Assembly (NCBI GenBank): GCA_016713825.1
Contig: JADJOJ010000010.1
Coordinates: 310,001-374,000, forward strand
Source of the DNA: Candidatus Leptofilum gracile
GTDB taxonomy: Bacteria > Chloroflexota > Anaerolineae > Promineifilales > Promineifilaceae
Direction of reading: 5' to 3'
Length of the DNA: 64,000 nt
Each line of letters opens with the position of its first letter. The first letter of the stretch is position 1. The notes under the pieces were generated by a model, which ran no database searches, had not been told where the DNA came from, and saw nothing but the letters and a program-made list of their open reading frames with translations. Positions 8,933 to 16,893 of the stretch are shown piece after piece. The position numbers and the translations under genes are program-made.

Positions 8933-10588
8933 TCTCGGCCGCATGATGCAGTAGACAAACCCATTCATCTGCACCAGATCGGTGGTTTCGTACTGCTGGC
9001 CGATGGCGTCCAGGACGGGCGGTGGGTAGAACTGGGCGCGCAATACAACGGTGTCGAACGCCTGGTTGTTGAGCATTGCCAACATTTCGGTGAGATCGAC
9101 CTGGTTGTTGTTGTACAGGTTCAGCAGCTGGGTGGGATTGGTGACAACCTCCCGCCCGGCGCGGAAGTTGAACCCGGCATCTTCGCTGAAAGCGGCCGTT
9201 TCCCCCCGCAAAATATGCTCCGTAATCTCAATCCCCGCCGCCGTATCGGCCGCCGTGGGCAGGCGGCCCAGCAGCGACACCCCCGCCGAATCCACGTACG
9301 GAATCGGTTCCGGGTCACGCGGGGCTGAGCAGGAGGTTTGGGGGGCAATCATCACCTCGCTGGGGTAGCCCATGGCGTTGGCGATGGCTGCCAGGGTGGG
9401 GGTGTGGGTGGGCATGTGGAATAGTTGGCGGGCCTGGAAGAGGAAGAGCAGGGGAACGGCCGTCATGACGGCCAAATGGTTAATGTTTAATTGTAAATGG
9501 TTAATGGTTAGGGGTTTGTTTTTTGCCCAGGTGAGCAGGCGGTTGAAGGCGAGGCCGGTGAGGATGCAGCTGGCGGCGATGGCGGTGGCGAAGTAGCTTT
9601 CGCCTGCACCCCATTTGCCTGCGGTAACGCTGTTGAGCACCGCCACCACAAACCAGATTGAGTAGATCGACAAGCGTTCAAAATAGAGCTGGTAGATGGC
9701 AAAAAGGCCCGCCACGATTGTGAGAACGATGTGCAGCCGGAACCATTGGCGGAACAGCCCCTCTGCCTGACCGGGCACAAACGGGTTGATGTTGGCTGTG
9801 ACCGTGTTGAGGAACCAATAGCCATCGGTGGCCACGTTGATCCAGAGGAAAACAAGCCCGGTGACGGCGGCAAACGGGATGGCCCAGGTGATGGCCCGCT
9901 TGGGCTGCCGCAATAAGAGGAAGATGAAAACGGCCGCTACCGTGGCATAGGCCAATTGCTTCGTGTAACCAGCCGCTAAAAGCAGCAGCATGACGACGAG
10001 AAGGCGCTTGGGGGAGAAACGGCCGTTCGCCTCCTCCCGCTCAATGGTGTGGGCCAGATACACCACCGCCACCGTCTCAAACATCACCATAAACATGTGC
10101 TGGCGGAACAGCGGCCCCACGTGGTACACGTAGTTGGAGGCCAAAAACGCCAGCCCCGCCAGGGCCGAGAGCCACCATCGTTTGCCCGCTTTTTGCACCG
10201 CGTAGCCGATGGCCGCCGCCGTGATCAGCGTGCCCAGGTAAGAAACCAGCCGCCCCGTCCAATATTGCGGGCCAAAGGCCCACACCAGCGGCACAATGAC
10301 CACGTGGAACAGCGGCGGGTAGTTAGAGGAGTAAAATGGATAGCTGTCGTTGTCCCGGTACGGCCATTCGCCCTGGCTGAACATCACCGTGTCCATCAGC
10401 TCAAACCCTTCGCCCTGGTCGTAATCAAAGGGGAACTGGAACAGGGCGATGGCGTACATGTTGTAGACGACAAAGTAGCCCACGAAGGCCAGCAAGGCCA
10501 GGCCGATGAGGAGTTTGGGGAGAGTGGATACGGCCGTTTCCCATCCCACTGCATTTTTTTCTGTTTGCTCGATGGCCGGACTGCTCAT
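8930..10588 (-). CDS. Polytopic membrane glycosyltransferase-like protein (GT-C type)
   Basis: A 552-aa protein with about ten hydrophobic segments. A first-loop acidic motif, FDYDQGEGFE, follows helix 1, and SSNYPPLFHVV follows it; these resemble the catalytic loop and 'YPPL' signature of GT-C enzymes (ArnT/PMT/GT39-like), which transfer sugars or mannose from lipid-linked donors. A soluble C-terminal part of about 130 residues follows the last helix. It overlaps the upstream 64-aa membrane protein by 4 bp, suggesting co-expression. The acceptor is unknown. A short stretch around 9473-9513 is encoded by degenerate repeat DNA and gives TINHLQLNINHL between two helices. Confidence 0.75.
   Translation of the reverse strand: MSSPAIEQTEKNAVGWETAVSTLPKLLIGLALLAFVGYFVVYNMYAIALFQFPFDYDQGEGFELMDTVMFSQGEWPYRDNDSYPFYSSNYPPLFHVVIVPLVWAFGPQYWTGRLVSYLGTLITAAAIGYAVQKAGKRWWLSALAGLAFLASNYVYHVGPLFRQHMFMVMFETVAVVYLAHTIEREEANGRFSPKRLLVVMLLLLAAGYTKQLAYATVAAVFIFLLLRQPKRAITWAIPFAAVTGLVFLWINVATDGYWFLNTVTANINPFVPGQAEGLFRQWFRLHIVLTIVAGLFAIYQLYFERLSIYSIWFVVAVLNSVTAGKWGAGESYFATAIAASCILTGLAFNRLLTWAKNKPLTINHLQLNINHLAVMTAVPLLFLFQARQLFHMPTHTPTLAAIANAMGYPSEVMIAPQTSCSAPRDPEPIPYVDSAGVSLLGRLPTAADTAAGIEITEHILRGETAAFSEDAGFNFRAGREVVTNPTQLLNLYNNNQVDLTEMLAMLNNQAFDTVVLRAQFYPPPVLDAIGQQYETTDLVQMNGFVYCIMRPR
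9473..9513. repeat. Degenerate short repeat inside a coding sequence
   Basis: Iterations of AATGGTTAATG / TTTAATTG / AATGGTTAATGG lie in frame inside the membrane glycosyltransferase-like gene, between two predicted helices. The reading frame is kept and the insert encodes an Asn/His/Leu-rich loop. The pattern resembles the intergenic sentence-like repeats elsewhere in the window. Confidence 0.55.
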
Positions 10589-10779
10589 GCCGGTTTATCC
10601 CCCAGCGGCAGCAGCGTTAGCCCCAGAATGATCACTGCCCCAGCCGCCAGCAGCCCCAGCCGCTGCGCTGGCCCAATGCCGCTAAACTGCCCCGCGCCTA
10701 TCAAATCAATGCCAAACAACCCCAGCACACCCAGCACGCCCAGCACAATAAAAATCAAACCTAACTGTCTTTTTGTCAT
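10585..10779 (-). CDS. Small two-helix membrane protein
   Basis: A 64-aa protein if started at ATG 10779, which gives MTKRQLGLIF and avoids 29 upstream residues with no membrane-protein character. It has two hydrophobic helices (about 7-25 and 38-58) joined by a Gly-rich loop. Its stop overlaps the start of the glycosyltransferase-like gene by 4 bp, so it is probably an accessory subunit or a co-expressed membrane protein. I do not recognise a family. Confidence 0.6.
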   Translation of the reverse strand: MTKRQLGLIFIVLGVLGVLGLFGIDLIGAGQFSGIGPAQRLGLLAAGAVIILGLTLLPLGDKPA

Positions 10780-10811
10780 CTGTTTTTGTTTTACCCTCAA
10801 ATTTAATGGTA

Positions 10812-10919
10812 AAAGTTTGGTAACTATACAACCTCTCTGGCTGTGGCCGGCGTCTCGCCGTGCCACCTAGCCGGCACGGTCAGGAGAGCTGCCGGAGCAC
10901 CTGAATAGTTACAAAGTTT
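10812..10919. mobile_element. Small palindromic element, copy 1 (TIR GTAACTAT, 7-bp direct repeats)
   Basis: The segment 10819-10912 begins GGTAACTATACAACCTC and ends CTGAATAGTTAC, so its ends are inverted (GTAACTAT/ATAGTTAC). It is flanked by the direct repeat AAAGTTT (10812-10818 and 10913-10919), as expected for a target duplication. The interior contains a GCCGTGCC/GGCACGG hairpin. The left end matches copy 2 at 33119 over about 24 bp (GTAACTATnCAnCnTCnCTGGCT). No ORF is present, so movement would need a transposase supplied elsewhere. Confidence 0.55.
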
Positions 10920-11090
10920 ATCTGAAATGGGGAGCGGTGTAAAAATCCAGGGTTCACGCTTCTGCAACGGGGGGTATGGCGGGACGCCGACCGAGGCCAG
11001 GTATTGTTACGCGCTGACCGCACCCCTGCCGGGGAAGGCAGGGTCGGGTGAGTGTGCTCGCTACCGTGCCTGCCAGCTTCGCCCGGCGCA
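10920..11090. other. GC-rich gene-free segment with hairpin
   Basis: Together with the element just left of it this makes about 310 bp without a gene. It is G/C-rich and holds a clear hairpin, CCCTGCC (11024-11030) against GGCAGGG (11037-11043), just after the 3' end of the leftward regulator gene. There is no T-run on either side, so a Rho-independent terminator is not assured. I see no open frame or tRNA here. Confidence 0.4.
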
Positions 11091-12521
11091 TTAACCCGTA
11101 ACGGTTTGGGCGTTGTCGTTTAGCCATTGGTGGACGCTGGCTGCACTAAAGTGACCTAATTCATCAAAAATAGCGACGCTTTCTTGCGCGTAGCGAATGG
11201 CTTGCCCCCGGTCATCGGGGAAAGAAGTTCGTGCCAAGCCAAACAGCGCTGCTGCTTTTTGTTCGGGTGCCTCTAAGGCAACGGCCGTTTCTAAGGCTGT
11301 TGTAAAATCTTGCCGCGCGGCAAGCGTCTCTCCTGTTTTCAGGTGCATTTCCCCCCGGTAAATATGCCCGGTGGCCGCTAACCAGGTTAAATCGGCATCT
11401 TGCGTAACGGTAAGGGCTTCCTGGAAATGGTTGGCGGCCACAGATGTGGCGCCGCTGTTGGCTGCGCATTGACCAAGGTTGATCAAAGCTTGAGCAATAG
11501 ATTCTGGGGCGTTGATTTCCCGAGCGACGAACAATGCCTCCTCTAGCAACGCCTGGGCGCGGGTGTAGTCTGCCTGTTCTGTCGCCACCTGGCCCAAAAT
11601 TGAAAGCGTAGAGCTGATTGTTTCAGCGGCGTTTAGGTGGCGGGCCAGCGCCAGGGTTTTGTTTAGGTGGGTGTTGGCCGTATCGAACCGGCCCTGGACC
11701 ATGGCCAGCACGCCTAGATTTCGCCTTAAGCTAATGCTGGCTGAGTTGGTACGGCCGTATCGGTCATCATGCTCCAATCCTTCATGCCAATACTGTTCTG
11801 CTTCTCGCCAATCCCCTTGTTCATAAGCCACGTTGCCTAGAGTCAGGAACAGCGATGCACCGTGTTCGGGATGGGTTGCCTGCTGCATATAGGTTGCGGC
11901 TTCTAGTAAATACGTTTTGGCTTGATTGTAGTCACCGTAATACCCTCCCGCCACGCTGCCCAAATCAATCAAAAATTTTGCGATCAGGTTTGCATCCTCA
12001 ACGGCGTAAGCCAATGTTAAGCCTTGCTGGTGATACGCTTCTGATTCTTGCGGCTTGCCAGACACCCAGGCCGTGATGCCTAAAAAGCTAAGGAGACGGG
12101 CTTGATACCCGCGATTGCCTATGGTTTGGGCCATTGTGAAGGCGGTTTTCAGGTAAGGAACGGCCGTTGCCATATCCCCCCGAATACGCCAGGTCGGGAA
12201 GACATCTAACACGCCGTTGATAAAAGAGTGGTTCAACTGCATATCCTGGGCTGTAGCCAATGCAAACCTTAAATTGCTTAACTCACCCCCCACCTCAGCA
12301 TAATCTGCCGTGTACTTTGCCGCGAATTTTACAAACCAATCAACCATCCGCTGGCTGACTTGTGTGCCGGGCTGCTTTTCCCGGGCAAAATCGCGCAGTA
12401 AGGGATGTAATGAGTAGCGCTCTGCCCGCCCAGGTTGTACCAGAGACAACTGGATGAGTTCATTGAGGAAACGGAGGGCGTCTGTTTCGGCTGTGCCGGC
12501 CACGTAAGCGGCGGCTTCCAC
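11091..12521 (-). CDS. C-terminal part of frameshifted NB-ARC/TPR regulator
   Basis: A 476-aa frame containing a winged-helix-like start (LSLVQPGRAERYSLHPLLRDFA) followed by about nine tetratricopeptide-like repeats, for example ANTHLNKTLALARHLN and TRAQALLEEALFVAREI. It is the natural continuation of the NB-ARC half at 12329-13627: adding one T to the TTTT run near 12526 joins GGDDF to SVEAAAYVAG. The break is therefore a single-base loss in a homopolymer, from sequencing error, true mutation or, less likely, programmed slippage. The full protein would be about 850 aa, in the style of AfsR/LuxR-type STAND regulators that couple ligand or partner binding on TPRs to ATPase switching. Confidence 0.85.
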   Translation of the reverse strand: MEAAAYVAGTAETDALRFLNELIQLSLVQPGRAERYSLHPLLRDFAREKQPGTQVSQRMVDWFVKFAAKYTADYAEVGGELSNLRFALATAQDMQLNHSFINGVLDVFPTWRIRGDMATAVPYLKTAFTMAQTIGNRGYQARLLSFLGITAWVSGKPQESEAYHQQGLTLAYAVEDANLIAKFLIDLGSVAGGYYGDYNQAKTYLLEAATYMQQATHPEHGASLFLTLGNVAYEQGDWREAEQYWHEGLEHDDRYGRTNSASISLRRNLGVLAMVQGRFDTANTHLNKTLALARHLNAAETISSTLSILGQVATEQADYTRAQALLEEALFVAREINAPESIAQALINLGQCAANSGATSVAANHFQEALTVTQDADLTWLAATGHIYRGEMHLKTGETLAARQDFTTALETAVALEAPEQKAAALFGLARTSFPDDRGQAIRYAQESVAIFDELGHFSAASVHQWLNDNAQTVTG

Positions 12522-13627
12522 CGAAAATCATCCCCGCCAAAAGCACCCAGGCTGGCAAAAAATGGCTGCAATTGCGGTGAAAGTAGCCGGTAGCTCAGAT
12601 CAAACGAGAGGCGAATGCTGCGGTCTTCGCGGATGAGTGAATCCAACCGGTTATCTGCCTCTCGCAGTTGCGCCAGGTAGTCTGGAACTGTCATGTGAGC
12701 AGCCAAACGACCGGCAGCAATGGCCACGGCCAGGGGAAGTTGCCCCAAAATGATGGCAATTTCCTGCAATTCATTGCGCCAACGATTGACAGTTGGTTCA
12801 CCCAAAAAATGGTTAAAAACAGCCAGCGATTCAACCCCATCAGCTGAAAACGTTTCTACAGCGTAGCGCTGCATCTCATCACTAACTGCCAGATCGTGCC
12901 GGGTGGTCAGGATAACGGCCGTTTTCCCTGTGGATGCTGGTAGCAGCGGCCGCACCTGGGCACTGGTTTGGGCATTATCCAGCACAATCAAGGCTCGTTT
13001 ATTGGTTAGCAGGGTGCGCACTGCGCCCGCACGCATTTCCACATCGTGGTGCATGCTTACATCCTGGCCATAGGCGGCGGCAAATGAGGCAAGAATTGTC
13101 ATTGTGTCAGACGTGTCTAGCCGTGCCCAAAGAACCCCATCGGGAAAGGCTGGGCGCAATTGATAGGCCAGATGCACGGCCAAAGCAGTTTTGCCCACGC
13201 CACCCATTCCGTGCAGGCTGGTTAGGGTGATGGAACGGCCGTTTTGCACTGCTGCTTGTAGTTGGGTCAGCAGATCTTCGCGGCCCACAAAATAGGGCAA
13301 ATCGGAGATGGGTTGGAATGGGGCGTCGGCTGCGATTGGCCAGGGAGCGAGCAGGTGTTGGTCGGAAACGGCCGTTGCTTCACGGCGCAGCCGGGCGACA
13401 GAAGCGTGTCCGGCCGATTGCAGCAATTCACTGGTTTCCATTTCATTCAGGCGTAAAGCGGCGGCAACCTGCACCAACCGTCGCCAATTGTGCGGTTGGC
13501 GCACACGGCCGCTGAGCCAGTTCATTACCGTACGGCGCGGTACACCAGATAGCGCCGCCACCTGCCCCGCCGAGTAATGGAGCCGCTGTGTAAAACGGCC
13601 GAGCACATCCATCAATTCATCACGCAT
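12329..13627 (-). CDS. N-terminal part of frameshifted HTH/NB-ARC regulator
   Basis: Starts at ATG 13627 (MRDELMDVLG); an upstream TTG at 13663 is possible. Residues about 15-60 form a helix-turn-helix (SAGQVAALSGVPRRTVMNWL). An NB-ARC ATPase follows, with PYFVGREDLL, Walker A HGMGGVGKTALAV, Walker B ALIVLDNA, sensor VILTTR and GLPL-like GQLPLAVAIA. From about 12526 downwards the frame is wrong: the last ~65 residues (Trp-Lys-Pro-Pro onward) are out-of-frame translation of the winged-helix region. See the companion entry 11091-12521. A DNA-binding STAND regulator; its targets are unknown, but it is divergent from the small exported peptide at 13819. Confidence 0.85.
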   Translation of the reverse strand: MRDELMDVLGRFTQRLHYSAGQVAALSGVPRRTVMNWLSGRVRQPHNWRRLVQVAAALRLNEMETSELLQSAGHASVARLRREATAVSDQHLLAPWPIAADAPFQPISDLPYFVGREDLLTQLQAAVQNGRSITLTSLHGMGGVGKTALAVHLAYQLRPAFPDGVLWARLDTSDTMTILASFAAAYGQDVSMHHDVEMRAGAVRTLLTNKRALIVLDNAQTSAQVRPLLPASTGKTAVILTTRHDLAVSDEMQRYAVETFSADGVESLAVFNHFLGEPTVNRWRNELQEIAIILGQLPLAVAIAAGRLAAHMTVPDYLAQLREADNRLDSLIREDRSIRLSFDLSYRLLSPQLQPFFASLGAFGGDDFRWKPPLTWPAQPKQTPSVSSMNSSSCLWYNLGGQSATHYIPYCAILPGKSSPAHKSASGWLIGL

Positions 13628-13818
13628 TGTTTGTACAACCCATCTGTTCACCTCTTTGTGCAAAATGGCGCGGTTTGGTACCAGATTTTACCTCGCCATT
13701 TTTATATGATGATGGCAATTATAAACCACGACTCTTGGGCATCTCATGGGGTGCAGGGGTCCTTCTTCTGCACGGCGCGCCATTCTCAACGAGTCGCCAC
13801 CTGTATAGGAGAGTCGTG

Positions 13819-13956
13819 ATGTATAAACAATTGTCTGCCCAAATTAATATTTTGTTGGTAACGGCCGTTCTGGCCATTGGCCTGGTTTTGCCAGTTACTC
13901 CACCAACCGTTACCGGTGATTGTTCAGGGTCGATTGGGCAAAGCTGCGGTGGTTAA
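13819..13956 (+). CDS. 45-aa exported peptide with two cysteines
   Basis: ATG at 13819 is preceded by AGGAG (13807-13811) at good spacing. The product has a short basic start (MYKQ), a hydrophobic core (INILLVTAVLAIGLVLP) and a short tail ending GDCSGSIGQSCGG. It could be a signal-peptide-bearing secreted peptide or a single-helix membrane peptide. A palindrome copy encodes the Thr-Ala-Val inside the core. It is divergent from the HTH/NB-ARC regulator and ends in a shared terminator with the next gene. I do not recognise it; a role as a signal for the neighbouring STAND regulators is speculation. Confidence 0.5.
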   Translation: MYKQLSAQINILLVTAVLAIGLVLPVTPPTVTGDCSGSIGQSCGG

Positions 13957-13966
13957 GTAACTTTCT

Positions 13967-13995
13967 GGGGCTGTCGGCCTTAGGCTGGCAGCCCC
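13967..13995. terminator. Bidirectional hairpin terminator
   Basis: GGGGCTG (13967-13973) pairs with CAGCCCC (13989-13995) and the stem continues inward with GCC/GGC and two wobble pairs. It lies between the convergent small peptide and the TPR gene and overlaps the TPR gene stop codon at 13980. Confidence 0.6.
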
Positions 13996-15200
13996 TCTAC
14001 TTGATGAAGTTGCGCTATGTTGGCAGTGTACTCGGCTACCTGGCTGTTGGCCCAGGCGTTGTCTGGGAATTGGGCCGCCAACTGCCGGGCTTCAGCCAAA
14101 TGGGTCAGGGCAGCTGGGTATACACCTTGCGCCAGATAAGTTTTGCCCAAATTGCCAATGGCGTTGGCCAGGGGCAACAAATTGCCTAGCAGCCGAAAAA
14201 GCTGAATGCTCTCGTGATGATACCGGAGAGAGGCTTCCCACGCCTGCTGTTGGCGCAAGACACAGCCCAGATTGTTGGCGTTGTGCGCTTTTAGTTCGGT
14301 GAGGCCAGGCTGGTTGCGCAGCATCTCGTCTGCCTGGCGAAAGGCGACTTCGGCCTGGTTGTAGGTTTGCAAGCTGTAGAGCAGGCTGCCCAAATTGATA
14401 GCTATCCTGATTTTGTCTTCCTCTTTGTCGGTTTGGGCCAATAAGCTACCCGCTTCTTCGTACATTTGCTGTGCCTGTTCAAACTTGTTTTGGTCTTGGT
14501 AGGTCCAGGCCAGGGCATTCATGGTGCGGGTGATGTCGGTGATGGTGACTGTTGCCCCAGCCTGGAACAGCGCCAATGCCTGCTGGAAGTGGCTTTCGGC
14601 CACGGCATACTGCCCCTGGTCTCTGGCGATTTGGCCCAGGGTTTGATGAACGGTTGCCTGGAGGCGAGGCTGTGATTCGGCAAAGAGGTCCAGCGCTTTT
14701 TCGCCCTCGGTTTGGGCTTGGGTGTAGCGGTGCTGGCGTTGGTACGTTTGGCACAGGTTCATGTGGATTTCGGCGCTGGCGTGGGCGTCTTGCAGGGTGT
14801 GGGCGAGGGTGCCTGCTTGCTGAAAGGTGGCAACGGCCGTTGCCAAATCCCACTGGATGCGCTGAAACTGGCCCAGCTGTTTCAGCAGTCGGAATTGCAG
14901 CCGATTGTCAGGCGTGGGCATGGCAGCCAGGCATTTTTCCACCAATGGCTGCCATTGGGGCACGTGCCCGGTGCCTTCTACCCAAAAGAAGCATTGCAGG
15001 ATGAGAACGGCCGTTTTTTGCCAGGTTTCCGGCAGCGCCAGCCCCATCTCTACAGCCCGCACCACGTTGGGGAAGTCTGGGTTCAGGCTGCGGCTGGTGG
15101 CGTCGTTGAGAACGGCCGTTTGCTGCTGCCAATAATCTAAGGTTACCAGCAGCCCACGCACAAAACGGGGGCTGGGTGGGGGTTGGGGGGTATCGGTCAT
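13980..15200 (-). CDS. TPR-repeat protein paired with NB-ARC ATPase
   Basis: About 406 aa from ATG 15200; a GTG at 15248 would add residues encoded by repeat DNA and is less likely. It is built of TPR-like helix pairs through most of its length (for example AESHFQQALALFQ, AQQMYEEAGSLLA, AEVAFRQADEML, ALTHLAEARQLAA). No catalytic domain. It directly follows the NB-ARC ATPase gene at 15281-16663, so the pair looks like an AfsR-type STAND regulator split into ATPase and sensor genes. Conserved TPR sensors in such proteins bind partner peptides or proteins. Confidence 0.85.
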   Translation of the reverse strand: MTDTPQPPPSPRFVRGLLVTLDYWQQQTAVLNDATSRSLNPDFPNVVRAVEMGLALPETWQKTAVLILQCFFWVEGTGHVPQWQPLVEKCLAAMPTPDNRLQFRLLKQLGQFQRIQWDLATAVATFQQAGTLAHTLQDAHASAEIHMNLCQTYQRQHRYTQAQTEGEKALDLFAESQPRLQATVHQTLGQIARDQGQYAVAESHFQQALALFQAGATVTITDITRTMNALAWTYQDQNKFEQAQQMYEEAGSLLAQTDKEEDKIRIAINLGSLLYSLQTYNQAEVAFRQADEMLRNQPGLTELKAHNANNLGCVLRQQQAWEASLRYHHESIQLFRLLGNLLPLANAIGNLGKTYLAQGVYPAALTHLAEARQLAAQFPDNAWANSQVAEYTANIAQLHQVEGLPA

Positions 15201-15292
15201 CGGTTGTCGGTCATCGGGTCGGTTGTCGGTCACCGGAGCGCTGCTCACGGATTACCGTTCACGGATTCACCGTTCACCATTTACGGTGACTC
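15190..15292. repeat. Sentence-like short repeats at a gene junction
   Basis: Iterations of CGGTCATCGG / TTGTCGGTCA are followed by iterations of ACGGATTCACCGTTCACC. The array spans the 3' end of the NB-ARC gene and the start of the TPR gene, and it encodes or borders the candidate start codons there. Confidence 0.6.
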
Positions 15293-16663
15293 TGGCCAGT
15301 GAATAATTTCGGTGCGCAAAAAAGATTCGGTGAGGCGGTGAATGCCGTAGCGCCGTTCCCAGGTTGTGCCGCGCACTTCCAGCAGCGAGCGGTTGACCAG
15401 TTCGGTGATGGCGGGCCACAACTGCTGTTCGGTGAGGCTGCTCATCGCTTGCATTTGCGCTGGCTTTACGCCCACACCTGCGGCCAGGGGCATCATTTCT
15501 AACAGGGTTTGCCCGGCGGGGCTGAGGCTTTGCCACGCTTGCCAATAAACGTGGCGGTAGAGCTGGCCGATTTCGCTAATTTGAGCGGCTGTGAGGTCGG
15601 TGAGGATTTGCTGGAGGGGGAGAACGGCCGTTAAGCCCACGACCAGCTTTAATGCCAGCGGGTTGCCGCCGGTAACGGCGTAAATTTGGTGAATGAGGGC
15701 GTCGGGGGCTTGCGCCAGGTCGGTGAGGTTTAGGTTTTGGGCCTGGGCATAAATGAGGTCGGCGGCGGTTGCCTGCGGCAGTTCGTCTAATACCAGGCTG
15801 TAGGCGGCGCTGGCAGCGGGCAGGCGCACGCGGGTGGTGAGCAGAAATTTGCTGGGAATGGCCCAATCGTTGAGGGCGTCGAGTAGGAGGGTGGTGTCGG
15901 CTTCAGATTCGAGGTTATCGATGACAATAAGGGTGGGGCGGTTTTTGAGTGTTTGCCGTAGGCAGGCGATACGGCCGTTGCTCGATATGGTGGTCTGGGG
16001 GCACAGGTGTTCGGCCAGGTCGTTGATGATTTTTTCCAGAATTGCCTCTGGGGGCAGTGCCCCGTTGGTGTCGTCTGGGCTCACACGCAGCCAAAAAATA
16101 TCCTGGAAGATATATCGGGGCAGGATTGCGCGTACAACCTGGTCGGCCAGGGCGGTTTTGCCAATGCCGCCAATCCCCACAATGGCGATGACGCCGGGCG
16201 CATGGGGCCGGGTGAGGTAGCCGAGGAGTTGGTCTACGTGGCTTTGGCTGCCAAAAAGGTTGGTGTAGGTGGGTGGGGGCAGTTTGGCTTGCAGGGTGTG
16301 GAGGCGATTTTGGCGAACGGCCGTTTCCTGATCCCATAAAAGTTGTGTCAGGTTGCGGATGGCGTCGCGCTGGCGGCGTTTCACCTGGTCTTCGCTGAGG
16401 TTGAGCTTGCGGGCCGTCATGAGGATGGTTTGGTCATCTACAAACCGGTCGGTGAGAATTTGGGCACCGACGGGGTCTTGCTCTTGCAGTTGTTGAATGC
16501 CGCTGCGCAAAACCTGGTAGGTAGCCGAAGCGCTGCCTGAGGCATTGGTTTGTACCTGTTGGACGATGAGCAGTTGGGCCAGGGGATCGTCTGCTGTGTC
16601 GGTGAGGTTACTCCAGGTGCGGAGGGCTTTGGGAACGGCCGTTTGTAAATCTTCAAACTGCAT
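15281..16663 (-). CDS. NB-ARC ATPase with sigma-like HTH N-terminus
   Basis: A 460-aa protein from ATG 16663. Residues about 1-120 contain a helix-turn-helix resembling sigma-70 region 4 (TARKLNLSEDQVKRRQRDAI). The NB-ARC core has FGSQSHVDQLLGYL, Walker A GIGGIGKTALA, Walker B LIVIDNLE, sensor FLLTTRVR and GGNPLALKLVVGL, ending in a winged-helix segment. It lacks TPRs of its own; these are on the next gene. Such STAND ATPases switch between ADP-bound off and ATP-bound on states. A rightward lipoprotein gene with TPRs starts 230 bp upstream in the opposite direction. Confidence 0.87.
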   Translation of the reverse strand: MQFEDLQTAVPKALRTWSNLTDTADDPLAQLLIVQQVQTNASGSASATYQVLRSGIQQLQEQDPVGAQILTDRFVDDQTILMTARKLNLSEDQVKRRQRDAIRNLTQLLWDQETAVRQNRLHTLQAKLPPPTYTNLFGSQSHVDQLLGYLTRPHAPGVIAIVGIGGIGKTALADQVVRAILPRYIFQDIFWLRVSPDDTNGALPPEAILEKIINDLAEHLCPQTTISSNGRIACLRQTLKNRPTLIVIDNLESEADTTLLLDALNDWAIPSKFLLTTRVRLPAASAAYSLVLDELPQATAADLIYAQAQNLNLTDLAQAPDALIHQIYAVTGGNPLALKLVVGLTAVLPLQQILTDLTAAQISEIGQLYRHVYWQAWQSLSPAGQTLLEMMPLAAGVGVKPAQMQAMSSLTEQQLWPAITELVNRSLLEVRGTTWERRYGIHRLTESFLRTEIIHWPESP

Positions 16664-16893
16664 AAATCTTTGCCTGTTGTGGATGGGTTGTCAGGTTGGT
16701 GTTTGTGCTACACGCCTATATTTTACCCGACATTGGCACAAAATTGCACCACATCCGTACTTGGCCGCACCAAATGCGCACGTCATTTTCATTAAACTCC
16801 AACGGAGTCCACGCTGGATGTTGTCACGCCTTGCACATTTCTTACCTGCAAAGCAGCTAAACAAAAAACACGATAGTTCATAGGAGCAAAACA

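Noticed and set aside
10920..11090. A structured non-coding RNA or riboswitch
   Set aside because: A hairpin is present, but I cannot match any known RNA family and there is no T-run or upstream gene arrangement to support it.
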